Source of the DNA: Notospermus geniculatus
Lineage: Eukaryota > Nemertea > Pilidiophora > Heteronemertea > Lineidae
Assembly (NCBI GenBank): GCA_002633025.1
Contig: NMRB01000561.1
Span: 155,144 to 219,143 of the forward strand
Length of the DNA: 64,000 bases
Reading direction: 5' to 3'
Below the pieces are notes generated by a model. The model did not search any database. It was not told the origin of the DNA and saw only the letters and a program-made list of their open reading frames with translations. Every line of letters begins with the position of its first letter. Within the stretch, counting starts at the first letter, position 1. This document shows, piece by piece, positions 23,529-35,100 of the stretch. Position numbers and translations under genes: made by a program.

Positions 23529-23680
23529 AAAGCGGTGACAGACTGACGCGTACGCAGCGCGTCCTGCAGGCGTTCCGCCAATCAGATTCTTCGGTAGGTG
23601 TTTTGGTCCGTGTTACCGCCGCCTTGATTGGTTGAAAGCTTCCCAACGCGTTGCTTATGCGTCCGTCTGTCACCGGCTTT
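23529..23680. mobile_element. MITE with AAAGCGGTGACAGAC termini
   Basis: Starts AAAGCGGTGACAGAC and ends GTCTGTCACCGGCTTT. The interior is also partly symmetrical (ACGCGTACGCAGCGCG against ACGCGTTGCTTATGCG). Confidence 0.8.
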
Positions 23681-24282
23681 AAGGCCCACATGTGGTGGAG
23701 GTGGACTACCTTGGACAATGGTCTTGTGAACATGGACAGGCAAAGGTTGATCTTATTCTGCATGCTTCATAAATTCTCTCAGGAAAAGTTGAATGTATTA
23801 GGATTAGTTCACACGACATTGTCATTTTGAATAGTATAATAAGCTACTTATACATATTAAGCTGTCAAATCCTTTAGGGAGAGAATGATAACATGAAGAT
23901 ATTTTTATTATTGCCATTAAAATTGTGTGAATTTAGTCTTTCATAACGTTACTGAGAGTTATTTCAACATGTTATTGGGCTTCACAGTTTATGAGTCTTT
24001 GGTGAAGACCGTAGATATGATGGAAGAGTTGACGCTCTGGGTTTTCATGTCGAATATATCTATAAAAACAACAGCCAATTGAACTGCATTGAACTTCTCT
24101 ATTAAAGGTGACACCCTTTAGACTGTCATGTATATTATATATGCTGTCCTTAATCAGGCTGTGTCCTGATTGCAGAGGTAAAAATGAATAGGAATGACCC
24201 AATTCAGGGCATCTTGAACCATTTGTCTATGCAAAAGCTCAACCTCTTGCACTTATCACACTGTAGGGAGCAGGAGGTACCC

Positions 24283-24430
24283 TAAAGCAAGGTTCACTGG
24301 CACACGGATCCGATCCGTTTCCTGTCCGTTTGCCCCTAGTTTTCCGGATACGACAACGCTGAAGTCCATTTGATAGATTTTTTACGGACCTGAACCGGAC
24401 CAATTCCGTGTGCCAATGAACCTTACTTTA
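24283..24430. mobile_element. MITE with 25-bp terminal inverted repeats
   Basis: The left end TAAAGCAAGGTTCACTGGCA is the near-exact complement of the right end, GTGCCAATGAACCTTACTTT plus A. No coding potential inside. Confidence 0.85.
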
Positions 24431-24470
24431 AGGGCCTGATATCTCAGGATGAATTCAGGGATGAACTTGG

Positions 24471-24953
24471 ATGTCAGTAGTGGAGGAATGTCCTCCTGGT
24501 GTAAGGGTGATGCACTTGATCGATCTTCGTAAAAACTCTGCATTAAATTGTGGAGTAGAACCTCATGGTGCCCATCATATTCACGATTCTGGCCCGTCGC
24601 CACCAGTTACGGCAAGCATCACACACTATGACGAACCACGTACACCTGTTTTCAACCGTTCGTCCCAAAGGGAATCAATTCCTGAACAACCTCTAAACGA
24701 TTCTGTCGACAATCAAAATTCCTGGGCATTCTCGTCGGCTCCCGAGTGTCATTCTTGTCCTCTGTTTTCCATAAATGCTGCTGATTGCTCTCATGTAAAC
24801 GTATCTAAACCGTGGATTTTGGTCTGGTTATGTCTATTGAATGAGCTAACTGCTGAACATACATGTTGTGGTCCCGGTACGGAATATCAATCGCTTTTAC
24901 AGGCCCTTGAGAATATTTTAGGGTCAACAGTGACTTTTGAGTTGATTCTTTGA
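24471..24953 (+). CDS. Unassigned open frame, 160 codons
   Basis: An open frame in otherwise gene-free sequence. The product has no family I recognise. It is Ser/Pro/His/Asn-rich at first, then has a hydrophobic patch (PWILVWLCLLNEL) and ends FELIL. It contains none of the dispersed repeats. A possible splice acceptor (GATGTCAG) sits just before it, so it could be a terminal exon, an upstream exon of the ARHGAP18-like gene, or a chance frame. Chance is quite possible at this length. Confidence 0.22.
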   Translation: MSVVEECPPGVRVMHLIDLRKNSALNCGVEPHGAHHIHDSGPSPPVTASITHYDEPRTPVFNRSSQRESIPEQPLNDSVDNQNSWAFSSAPECHSCPLFSINAADCSHVNVSKPWILVWLCLLNELTAEHTCCGPGTEYQSLLQALENILGSTVTFELIL

Positions 24954-25824
24954 GGAGTTTCTGAATTCAGACAAGGAGACGTCAAAAGGTTTCCAAAAAT
25001 AGGATTCCGTCGGTTTGTCGTGTTGGTGAGTTGAACATGGCAAAGTTAGCATTCAGTGAGGGAGGGAGTTACACTTAAGAGTCTTGGAATAGGAGATTCT
25101 CCTCAAAAGTGGGGTGAACCCTCACAACTTTACCTCCACCCACTGGCCATCGTTGAACGTGGCATAACAGGTGTACGGATGCGCTGATCTGTCGTTCAGT
25201 GATGGAGTAGGTGGAAGGATTTGGGATGGTCAATTCACAGTTGAAATGAATTGAACCCACACAACCTATAGGGCCGTATGATACATATTAGGCTTTTCCT
25301 CATATCATTTTGGAAACCCGTAATTCAAGCACTTATACTGATTTTCCTTGGAGGAAGTACATCAGATCGGAGGCGAAATTGAACCACATCTTCATTGACA
25401 TTCCCACTCTACCATTCTGACACTGAGAGGCCTCCATCATGCATTCAAGTTTGAGTCATTATCTTAGCAAAGAGTGTCAACAAAATCTTTTGTAATGTCA
25501 GCATTGGATTTGTTATCACGTTAGATATGAGGAGCTAATGAACCATTACTCAATGTTGTGTTACCAACTTGACGACGGACGGAGAACGGAATGCTGCAGT
25601 CACCTGTGGAAGTGTCCCCTTTAATTATCACGTATCCTTGGTCGTCATGGTCGTCCTGGCAGGAATTTGGAGGTGTGAATCTGATCAGAAGATGTTGATG
25701 TGTCAGTCTCGTGTTGGATGTATAAACGTCATGAACGTTGCCCTGTGCTCATCTGTTTTGGATATTGTCACAAACTTACTGACTCAGTTTGCTGATTAGG
25801 TCAAGAACTTCCACAGCATCAAAC

Positions 25825-25892
25825 TCTGATTTTGAAAAAAAGTGGATATCTTTGAAAAAAGTGGATATCTTTGAAAAAAGTGGATATCTTTC
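25825..25892. repeat. 20-bp tandem repeat
   Basis: Three and a half copies of TTTGAAAAAAGTGGATATC in tandem. Confidence 0.85.
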
Positions 25893-27809
25893 GATTATAT
25901 TTGGATTAAATGCCTTTCCTTGGCTCATATAACGATGCAATGTGTGTGCCAATTCCTTTGGGAGTTAGAAGCAGCATCCTGCAGTTTCGACCAGGTCAGT
26001 AAACACCTCTCCAAAATGAGAGTTTTGTTGTGTGAGTTGGCTCTCTATGGGCATCTCAGCCACAAGCGGGCAGCCCACCAGGCAAGGTGAAGGCGGTATC
26101 GCAAGCTATGTAATCACCCACACCCTGCCCGATGTGCTGCTGAATTTAGAAGCACTCCCTCATTAAAAAAAACATTTTTTTTTGTTGTACCAGTGACTTC
26201 TTGTCAACTTCTTCTCATGTTTCCCATAATTGTCTCACAGGAATATGTTACATTTGTAATTTCTGAGTGTGAGACAATCATCCTGAAATAACCGTTGGTG
26301 TCAGATGACAAGGTGAAAAGAACACTATTTTGAGCTCTCGTGGTTATTTTTAGTCGCTGGTTGCTATTTATTCCTGCGGTTATCTTATTTCGTGGGTGTC
26401 ATAAAAGGAAAAAAGGTTTATTACATATGTCAAGGATTTATCTGTCACCGTAGATGACGGGGAAATTTGTAGTTGGAGCTGTTTTTGTAGAATATTCTTT
26501 TTCTGTAAATTATTACTAATTAGAATTGACGTAGTATTCCCAGGACATGACTTGTTGATATAGGTATGAACCAAGATTTCCTGGTCAGTTCTGGGAAGAT
26601 TCATTCCTCTCAGATTGTTATTTTCACATCGTGGGAGTTTCGTCGTTTATTCTACTGTAGCATACTTTCTTGTGTTCAGTTTCTGGAAGGAATTTCTGAG
26701 TGAGTGACTGTATTGTTAATTTCCATTGGAATATTTGTGTAGAAACGGGACAGGGCTTCTGCAGAGTTGGAGGTTTCACTGCTGGGTGTTCAAATTCAAG
26801 TTGTGACCGTGAACTATGTTTTTTGTGAAAGTTGAATATATGTGACCATCCACAGCAAAACCAGGCGCATGTCGCTCTTAGCTTGGCAGGTTGAGACCAA
26901 ATGTTTGTCAGTTTCAGTATTGTCTGTCTGTTATGAAATCTGAAATAATCTATTTCTTCCATTCTCTTCTGGTGTCATCTTACGGGTAGTTCATTGTGGC
27001 TCACCTTCTGAGCGACATGCGACTGGTTTTGCTGTGGAGGGTCACATATGTAGTGTATGCGCTTTGTTGAGCTGGACGTTGCATTGTGGTTGACCCGATG
27101 TCCAATTTGTCTGCAATGATTTGTGGGTGTCTGCCTTTTGCCATTGAATTGGATGGCAGATACATTGGAACCTCTTTATTGACGTCACTTAATAGGGACT
27201 GCCCGATGCTGTTCCTCATTCAAAGGTGACTTCAATACAGAGGTTAAAATCAACAGATGTGACCACTTTGGGACTGAAATCTACTGTCCTTATTACAGAG
27301 GTGTCGTCCTGGCAGAGGTGTCCACCAAGGGAGGTTCCACTGTATATTTACTCGTTGGGAACATCGCTCATTCCTATGACAGGACGGGTCTTTCAATGCC
27401 AGTGTCGCCAGTTTACCGATTGTCCTGTCAGCGCTGAGCACTCCATGTCAACTCGATCTCCATTGTTCCCACGCTGTAATTACTCTGACGCTAATTATTT
27501 TCCCTAATCATTCTATCGCGGACGCCGAGGATACATCCACCCATCGTTATAATTACCCTCTCTATTCTATTCCGTTCTCGTGCCAGGCTGATTCTGTAAC
27601 CGCGGTGTCATCTTCAGGGTCTTGTTCTACGTAACCTGTCTTGTGAGTATAATCGTGTGTTTGCATGTATCGCAGCGTAACCGGTGACCTTTTTGCCCCA
27701 CTGCTGGTAGATTTACTTTGCAGCTTGTCGCAAAAAGATTTTTGGTAACCAGTCCGGTAGTTTGCTCCACACGGCACAGGTTGTCCCAGTAGTTGCTTCA
27801 TTTACGTCT

Positions 27810-28205
27810 AGAGGTACTCCCACACGTGCGAGTTGGGAGTTGGCTCTCAATGGGCCGATTTTTTAAACGATGGCTAAGATAACCATCGGGTTTCATTAAC
27901 CCTCAGTTGACAAACTGTTTGATAATCGAAGTGAATTTTTCGATTTTATGAATCGTAGATAGCCAAACATTCTAAAAGTCAAAAGGTTTACTTTGGTTAA
28001 TTCACGGTTTGTCAGAAAAGCCGATGGTTAAACCGAGGTTTACCTTAACTATCGTTTAAAAAATCGGCCCAATGGGTGATTCACCCCGATATAACTTGTG
28101 CTTCATCCAATGATGCAGCAAACAACTGCACATACAAGTCGATTTCAATGGCTAAGTTGCCCACAGAGAGCCAACTTGCGCAAGAAAACTCTCACATGGA
28201 CAGAT
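27810..28205. mobile_element. MITE family 1 split by a nested MITE
   Basis: The family-1 words GAGTTGGCTCTCAATGG and GGGTGATTCACC, continuous in other copies, are separated here by an insert at 27852-28070 with its own inverted ends. The far end has GAGAGCCAACTTGCGCAAG and AACTCTCACATGGA. Confidence 0.8.
27852..28070. mobile_element. Nested MITE, GGGCCGATTTTTTAAACGAT termini
   Basis: Starts GGGCCGATTTTTTAAACGAT and ends with its exact complement ATCGTTTAAAAAATCGGCCC. Flanking AAT on both sides is a likely 3-bp target-site duplication. Confidence 0.85.
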
Positions 28206-28689
28206 GGCTTGTAGCACCCTGCAACTTATCTATGGCACCATGTGGTTTTTCTTCGGCACCATGCAATCTATCTATTGTATGATTTATCTATGGCACCATG
28301 CAGTTCACCTGTCTTCAAACCATGACCATTCGCCGCATAATATAGAAATCATAGGCTTACTAAAACCCTCAATGTAGCAGTCTTCCTGCCTCCATCCGGA
28401 TTTCTTTTTCACTTTTGGGCGTCAACTTAAAATACTTCCTCTTTATTGAGAGCTGAGATTTCCAAACACTTTGAGTGACCCAAATCGTGTTGGATAGATA
28501 CAGCGCAATAACGATATCCCATATTTGGCCTAAGTTTGATAAAAAGACATTTTGAGCTAGTTCCAGCCCTGTATTTTCACTGACTTGATCGTGTCACACC
28601 TGACGGGGCTCGAGTCCCATGTGTCACTTTTGCAGAGTGCGTATTTGTGCTGTTCTGTCGTTTACTGCAGTCATAAAAGGTTCTGCACA

Positions 28690-28818
28690 TGTGATCAGTG
28701 GGAACCATTCAACTGATTAACAGCCACATGTTGTACTACCAAGTACACTACAGCATGGAGTGTGGGTATTCCTTCAATCGACTTCACTCCCACTGATAAC
28801 GAGTGGCTTTTACCATTG
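28690..28818. mobile_element. MITE family 2 copy
   Basis: GTACTACCAAGTACACTAC and CTTCACTCCCACTGATAACG match the family at 6971. Confidence 0.5.
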
Positions 28819-29127
28819 TAGACAGTATTGGAAGCCTGTCATCTCTGTCAACGACATCTTCCATTATTCATCCATGTTTAGTGAACACAATATCTATTAT
28901 TGGTACAAGTGGATCCCCCTGTTGAATGCCGTTGTTTATTCATGTCCCCTGCCTCTCACTTGTCTGCTGTGCTCATCATACCGTATGATTGAACATTCAT
29001 GTTGTACAGGGTTTCGAAAAAATACCTGGGAAGTCCCAGCAAACTCGTGTTCGTGGAAGTTTTTGCTGATAGATTGGTTGAATCGTGTTTTTCAGGTGCA
29101 AGAAAAGAATACATTCTTTCCAAAAGA

Positions 29128-32100
29128 ATGGCGGACTCAACCTCGCCAACAGGCGAGAAACCTGCCGAGTTCGAGGAGTACTGGAACGAGGTTAAAGACA
29201 TCGAAGAAAATAAGGAGTCGGATGATCTTACAGATGAGGATACCAGTTTGAAAACTCCTGATGGTAGGTGTATGTCAGGGTTTGGAATGTGACGAACTCA
29301 CTGTCCAGCTTGAGCTGACCTCTGGGCAAGCGACTTCATTGGAAAGTTGCAAAGAATATTGAGTTGAGAGTGAGAGCCAAGCGACGAAGGCAGCATTATT
29401 GGCACGATATAAGGTACTTGGCGAGTAAATGTACAACAGGAGGAAACCGGAGTGGCCGGAGAAAACCTGTGCTGGCAAAGAGAGTCAGCTCTGTCACATT
29501 ACTTGGGGGGGGGCAGGTTTCCATTGCCCCACTCTACAGCCTGAAGTGTTGGAATACTCGGGATTTGTGTAGATGTGTAAGGTCTGGGGGTCTTAAGGCT
29601 GAAAAAGGCGCCTTTCTGAGATGACTACATGGATTGAATCCTTGTCTATCCCGTGCATCTCATGGGGAGTGTCTCACCTCGTTATTGACTTTCGGCCAGC
29701 TGCACTCGTCAATATTTCAAGTGACTCTAGTTCTTCAGCCACACCCTCAGAATTATTGGGTTCCTAATATAGCTGACGCGGGATCCATACCTTTGCAAGT
29801 AATCATGGTATCGGATTTCTCATGGTATAAAATCTACTATTCAGTGATTTCAAAATGTTGTGAGATTGGAAAAAATGAAGCTTGTTTTTTACCAACAGTG
29901 GCTTCAGGCATGCGACACTCGCTGGTTGCTTTGTTCTGAGTATCGTGATACCTTCATAACTTGCATAGATATGGATCCAAGTTACAGTGGAACCTCTCTA
30001 TTAAGGACACCTTTGGTAACAAGACAGCTGTCCTAAATTGAGAGGTGTCCTTATTAAAGACTAAGAGGTTTAATTAGGGTTGGCTTCAAGGTTTCAGACG
30101 GGAGAATCGAACGATGTTCTATGTTCTAGCCATACTACGTCCTGCACGTGGCTCAAGTCACCAAATATTCACTTATTTCCAGAGGGTGAAATTGAAACAA
30201 AATGGTTGACCGATGCCGGCTACGGCCACCTGGTGACGACGTTAGAAACCGACGCTGACGAACAGGATGAAGACGTGGAGGAGTTAATCAATTTGGAGAC
30301 GTCATCATTGACGCGAACACAGGCGGCGGCGGTGAAAAGACGAGTGAATACACTGCATCAGACAATGAAGAAAAAACGGAAGGATATCAGGAATGTGTTT
30401 AATGAACCTGTAGCAGAGGTGGGTATGGTTATCATGATATCGAATCGAGGGATTGAACCCTGAACCTCAGAGGTGACAGGTGCTGAGGTTTCCACTGCAC
30501 CACTCTGACAGGCCAAGCTACTGTGATATTGGCTGGTGTTAATAAAAAGTTTGCAAATGCTTTTACTTAAGATTTGCACAGCGAGGTCCAATGTAAATGT
30601 ACTGCAGAACTTAAGTAGAAGCATTTGCTAGCTTTTACAAATGTCAGCCAATGGCTAGTATTCATAAAAGCTAGCAAATGCTTTGACTTAAGATTTGCAC
30701 AGCATGTCCAATGTAAATGTACTACAAACTTGAAGTAAAAGCATTTGCTATCTTTTATGAATATCAGCCTATGTGTAAGCTGAAAAATGGGCCATTTCTC
30801 AGGAATGTGCATGGCTGCTATGAGTGTTAGGCCTCTTTTCTTTTGAGAAAATTGTCTTGTGACTACCTGCATCATATCCTACTATTATTCAATAGGGAGA
30901 TGCAGAGCCGACCACCCACAAACCAACCAGGGTGAACACGACGGGTGGCGGACGTCATGCACGGCAACCGAGCGGCGGCAAGAAGGCTGATGTCTCAATT
31001 GGGAAAAATAAAGATCTCGGGGACACAGTGGCGGACGACGGAACTGCCGGTAAGTACTTCTGATTGGAGACCCTTCCAGGTCACAGACTCCTCACATTTA
31101 TTTTCCAATCTCATCCCAAGGGTGCAGTTTCCAAGAACCCTCATTACCCATGTCCCTCACCACCCAGGTCCCTCACCACCCAAGTCCCTCACCATCCAAG
31201 CCTGAGTACAGCCCATTAACCCATTTTAAACAAATGAACGGACATTCCTTACTTCTCATTCTGACGGCTTTTTATTTTTCTTCCCATTGCAGGTATAGAA
31301 ATGCTCAGTATTCACTCGACGTCGACCGGCCGCGTCGTCGCCAGGAACAACAAGGAAAGAACACCGCTCAATATACCAGCCATATCTGATACTGATGTCA
31401 CATTTGACTTCAAATCAGAATCAGATTCAAAAGTACGTTTTCAAGGTCACTACAGATCTGTGATTTTAGTTGGGGACCATGTTTACAAATTGGGAAAAAT
31501 GTGTGCCCAGTTTGAAGGCCGACCGCTTTGCACTTATCTATCTGTTTGAAACATTTCAACTACCATTAAGAAGTCAAGAATCTCTAGTTTTTAAATGTCT
31601 AAGCAGTTTGAAAATAGACTTAGGGACCTGGCCGCAATCACCATGGAATTCAATCATTTGAGCCTCAAAAGTTTGCAATTTCACGCCAACAGAGTTTGTC
31701 ATGGGCGCCGCTGACGTGACATGACGTCGTCCTTTGACGCAGTGGTCCCCAACCAACGTCATGGATCTGTAGTTCTTTGGAAATAATGTCCGCTACTCAA
31801 TGTGTCTAGCTGCCTATTCTTACACTGTATGATCGAGATTTGGGTCAATTTTAAACTTTGACTTTCGAGATTTGGGTCAATTTCAAACTTTGACTTTCGT
31901 GATTTGGGTCAATTTCAAACTTTGACTTTCGAGATTTGGGTCAATTTTAAACTTTGACTTTCGAGATTTGGGTCAATTTCAAACTTTGACTTTCAGCGTG
32001 CTGGAGGAACATCGCCATCGACACCTGCCCCACCAAAAGAAACGCCGAAAGAGCCACCGACCACAGCCAGCACTAAGGTTGATGAGACGGATGATCTGCC

Positions 32101-35100
32101 AGTATGTCAAGATTTTTGTTTGAGTTTTCTTTGTCTGACAAATGATATTGGCTGTATTGTCTCAAATTTCATGGGGTGCCCGAGAAGAAGAAATAGGTTC
32201 ATGTGGAGGGGAAGAGTTCTAAACTTTTTGACCCGTTTTTTGCCCGTTTATGAAACATTTGTTGAGGCCAAGAAGTGGTTGATTATGAAACTCGCAAATT
32301 TTGGAGTCAAGCACTGTTTTCAGCCTGGCTCTTCATATAGTGTCCAACTCGGTTGTACGAGATGTTACTCCGCGCTAAAGAACACTGTGACAGCTTTGTT
32401 GGATCTCAAAGTGTCCTCATAAACAGTGATCTTTTTTTCTTTCAGAACTTTATATTAGTGCAGGATAAACTTGGAATAACTCATATAGGAGACTTAAGTG
32501 CTGAGGACCTCGATCGAGTACGCTCACTGGCTCTTATAGAGCTTACAGCACTCTTTGACAGTCATGGCATTATGTACAGTAGCCGCAAACCAAAGAAAAA
32601 AATCAAAGGTATGCATCGATGGATTTGCGTGGTTGCAGAAGTCGTTATTGTGTCAGAAATGGTGGGAGAGTAGCCACCATAAAGTAGGCCTAACCAATGA
32701 ACTTTACTGGCAGCTTTGTCAGTGGCTGAGGTAGTGTCTCCTGTAGTTAGTTGAACTAGGCCTGCAGAAGCAGGTATCTGAAGATGTGTGCAGCATGTCT
32801 GGCTTTTGTGATGTACAACACTTGCTTATTTGTACTTTTTCTTTTGCAGAAACTGGCCAGTTCGGTGTACCGTTGAATATACTAATGGAACATGACCTAA
32901 AACGGAACCCGAAGTGTAAAGTACCTATGTTATTTGGTGAGGTAAGGGGAACACTAGTATTTTAACTTGTTTATGAAGATGGAAATAGACTTGTAACTCA
33001 GGTCTGCTCTTACGGATTGTGTGTTTCTCCTTTATGGAGAGGTGTCCTCCGCCAGAGGTCCTCCTAGCAGAGACGTCCACCGACCAGGGTGGTTCCACCA
33101 TTACGTACCAATGATGTCAATTTTCTTTCCAGATAATCGAGTATCTTGATAAAAACTGTCTGAAGGAGGAGGGAATCTTACGAATTCCAGGCTCGGCCTC
33201 GCGGATTAAAAATGTACGACAACAGATAGAGGACAATTTTAGTAACGGAACATTTTCATGGGATTGTGTGCATTCAAACGATGTCGCCGCCCTACTAAAA
33301 CAATTCCTCAGGGATCTCCCCCACCCCTTGCTCACGTATGAATACGTCGAAGCTTTTGCTGGTGTTGAACGTAAGTATAATACTTCCACTTCTGATTACA
33401 CCATCTTCATTGCCAATATTAGAATAGACTCGATCACTCCAAAAGGGTGCAGCACCTGACGGGTCAGCGTCATGACGTCCCGCACGTCATTTCATGATGT
33501 CTTGAGGTGTGACGAAAAAAAATCAAATTGTTTCACGACGTCAAGATCGCTGAAACAACTGGATTTTTTTCAAGTCGCGTCATGGCGTTCGGAAATGATG
33601 TGCAGGACTTCATGACACTGACCCATCAGGTGCTGCACTCTTTTGGAGTGATATCGTCATCGCCATTCCCATTCTTCCTGTGATAGAGAGGGCGACTCAT
33701 TGACAGTGAGTTTTTCTCCCATCCTCGTCCCCAGGGTCTTCACAACCTCTCCCCTCCTTGCACTTGTTTCCAGGGGAGGGTGACCGCAGTGACCTGAGAT
33801 TCTCAGGATGGTTTTCTCCAGTCACTCCTGCTGAGACTTGTGCTGCAAAGCAGATTAAAATGTTTCTGTCTTTAATTTTCAGAAATACCTGACAAAAAGC
33901 AACAGCTTCAGGCTTTGAATCTTTTAATTGCATTACTACCTGAACAAAACAGGAATACACTAAAGGTAGGCTCTAAATTCTCCTCTTGAAGTGGTCACTG
34001 TCTCTGGAGCTGTTGCTTGGAGAAGAGGTCACTGTTTCCATGGTTTCAAATCATGTTTTGGGGGCTGTCATAGTGGCCCAGTGGAAACATCAGCACCGGC
34101 CACTGCAGAGGATCCAGGTTCAATCCTCAGTTGGGACTATTCTTCGTGTGATAGTGATGGTGACTCTGACTGCTCAGATTTTCTCCAGATGCTCAAGTTT
34201 CCTCCTGCTGTAAGCTGATTTGTCCATTATTGTCTAAAAAAAGTTCATCCCTATCATTTCTTTTCAGTTATTACTTCGATTCTTACGGCGCGTGATCGAC
34301 CATCACCACCTAAACAAAATGACATTATCCAACTGTGCCATGATTATAGCTCCCAACCTCTTCATGATTAATCAAGCGGTCAACACGAAACGTGCCAATT
34401 TAGAAATATCGATGGCCGCGGGAACGTCAAACGTTATCAAAATGATGATCAAATATCAGGAAATTTTATGGACTATTCCATCATTTTTATTGGCGCAAAT
34501 ACGACATCAGTACGAATCTGAACAGATGCGGAAATACAAGGATAAATCTGTGAGTAGAACTGCTTTGATCAGTGGGGGCAAGTTTTACTGAAGTAATAGC
34601 TGTGCTGTATGGTGTAGTATAATTGATAGTACAAGATAAGAGCTGTTCCCTATCAACCGTCCTCCCACTGATCACAAGTCGAGGCTTTTGCCATGAAGGG
34701 CAGAACTGTTGAGGTGATGGACTGTAATATGGGATCAGAAATAGTGACCACAGGGATCAGCGACAGCAGTTCTGTGAGTCTCTGTCGGTGATATTGGTCA
34801 TTTTAAAGGAATTTTACCTTTATTTATGCTGGAAATTGAATGAAATCTCTCAATTTTCACATATTTCAGATCATGAAACTCCTAAAAAAAGACAAGTCAG
34901 ATGCATATAAAAAGCCTCCAATGGTCCATGAGGTGAGTAAGTTGCAGGCCTTTCCGTTTGAGGGGAGCTAAAATATCCATGCACCTCGCAATTTCTATTG
35001 TTTGCGAGGTGCATGCACATTTTAGCTCCCCTTGTTAAAATGGAAAGGCCTGAAGTTGTGATCTTCAGACTAGTGTAAAAGTGGACAAGGATTCAATTTG

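Larger units (their letters stand above)
17799..29127. other. Head-to-head spacer of 11.3 kb
   Basis: Lies between the start of the PDZ-PH-PH gene (-) and the start of the ARHGAP18-like gene (+), so it should carry both promoters. It holds a minisatellite at 17819-18175, several MITEs (18193, 23529, 24283, 25995, 27810, 28690), short SINE pieces (18885-18960) and one unassigned open frame at 24471-24953. About 19200-23500 shows nothing beyond AGGCCTA-rich and AT-rich sequence. Confidence 0.6.
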
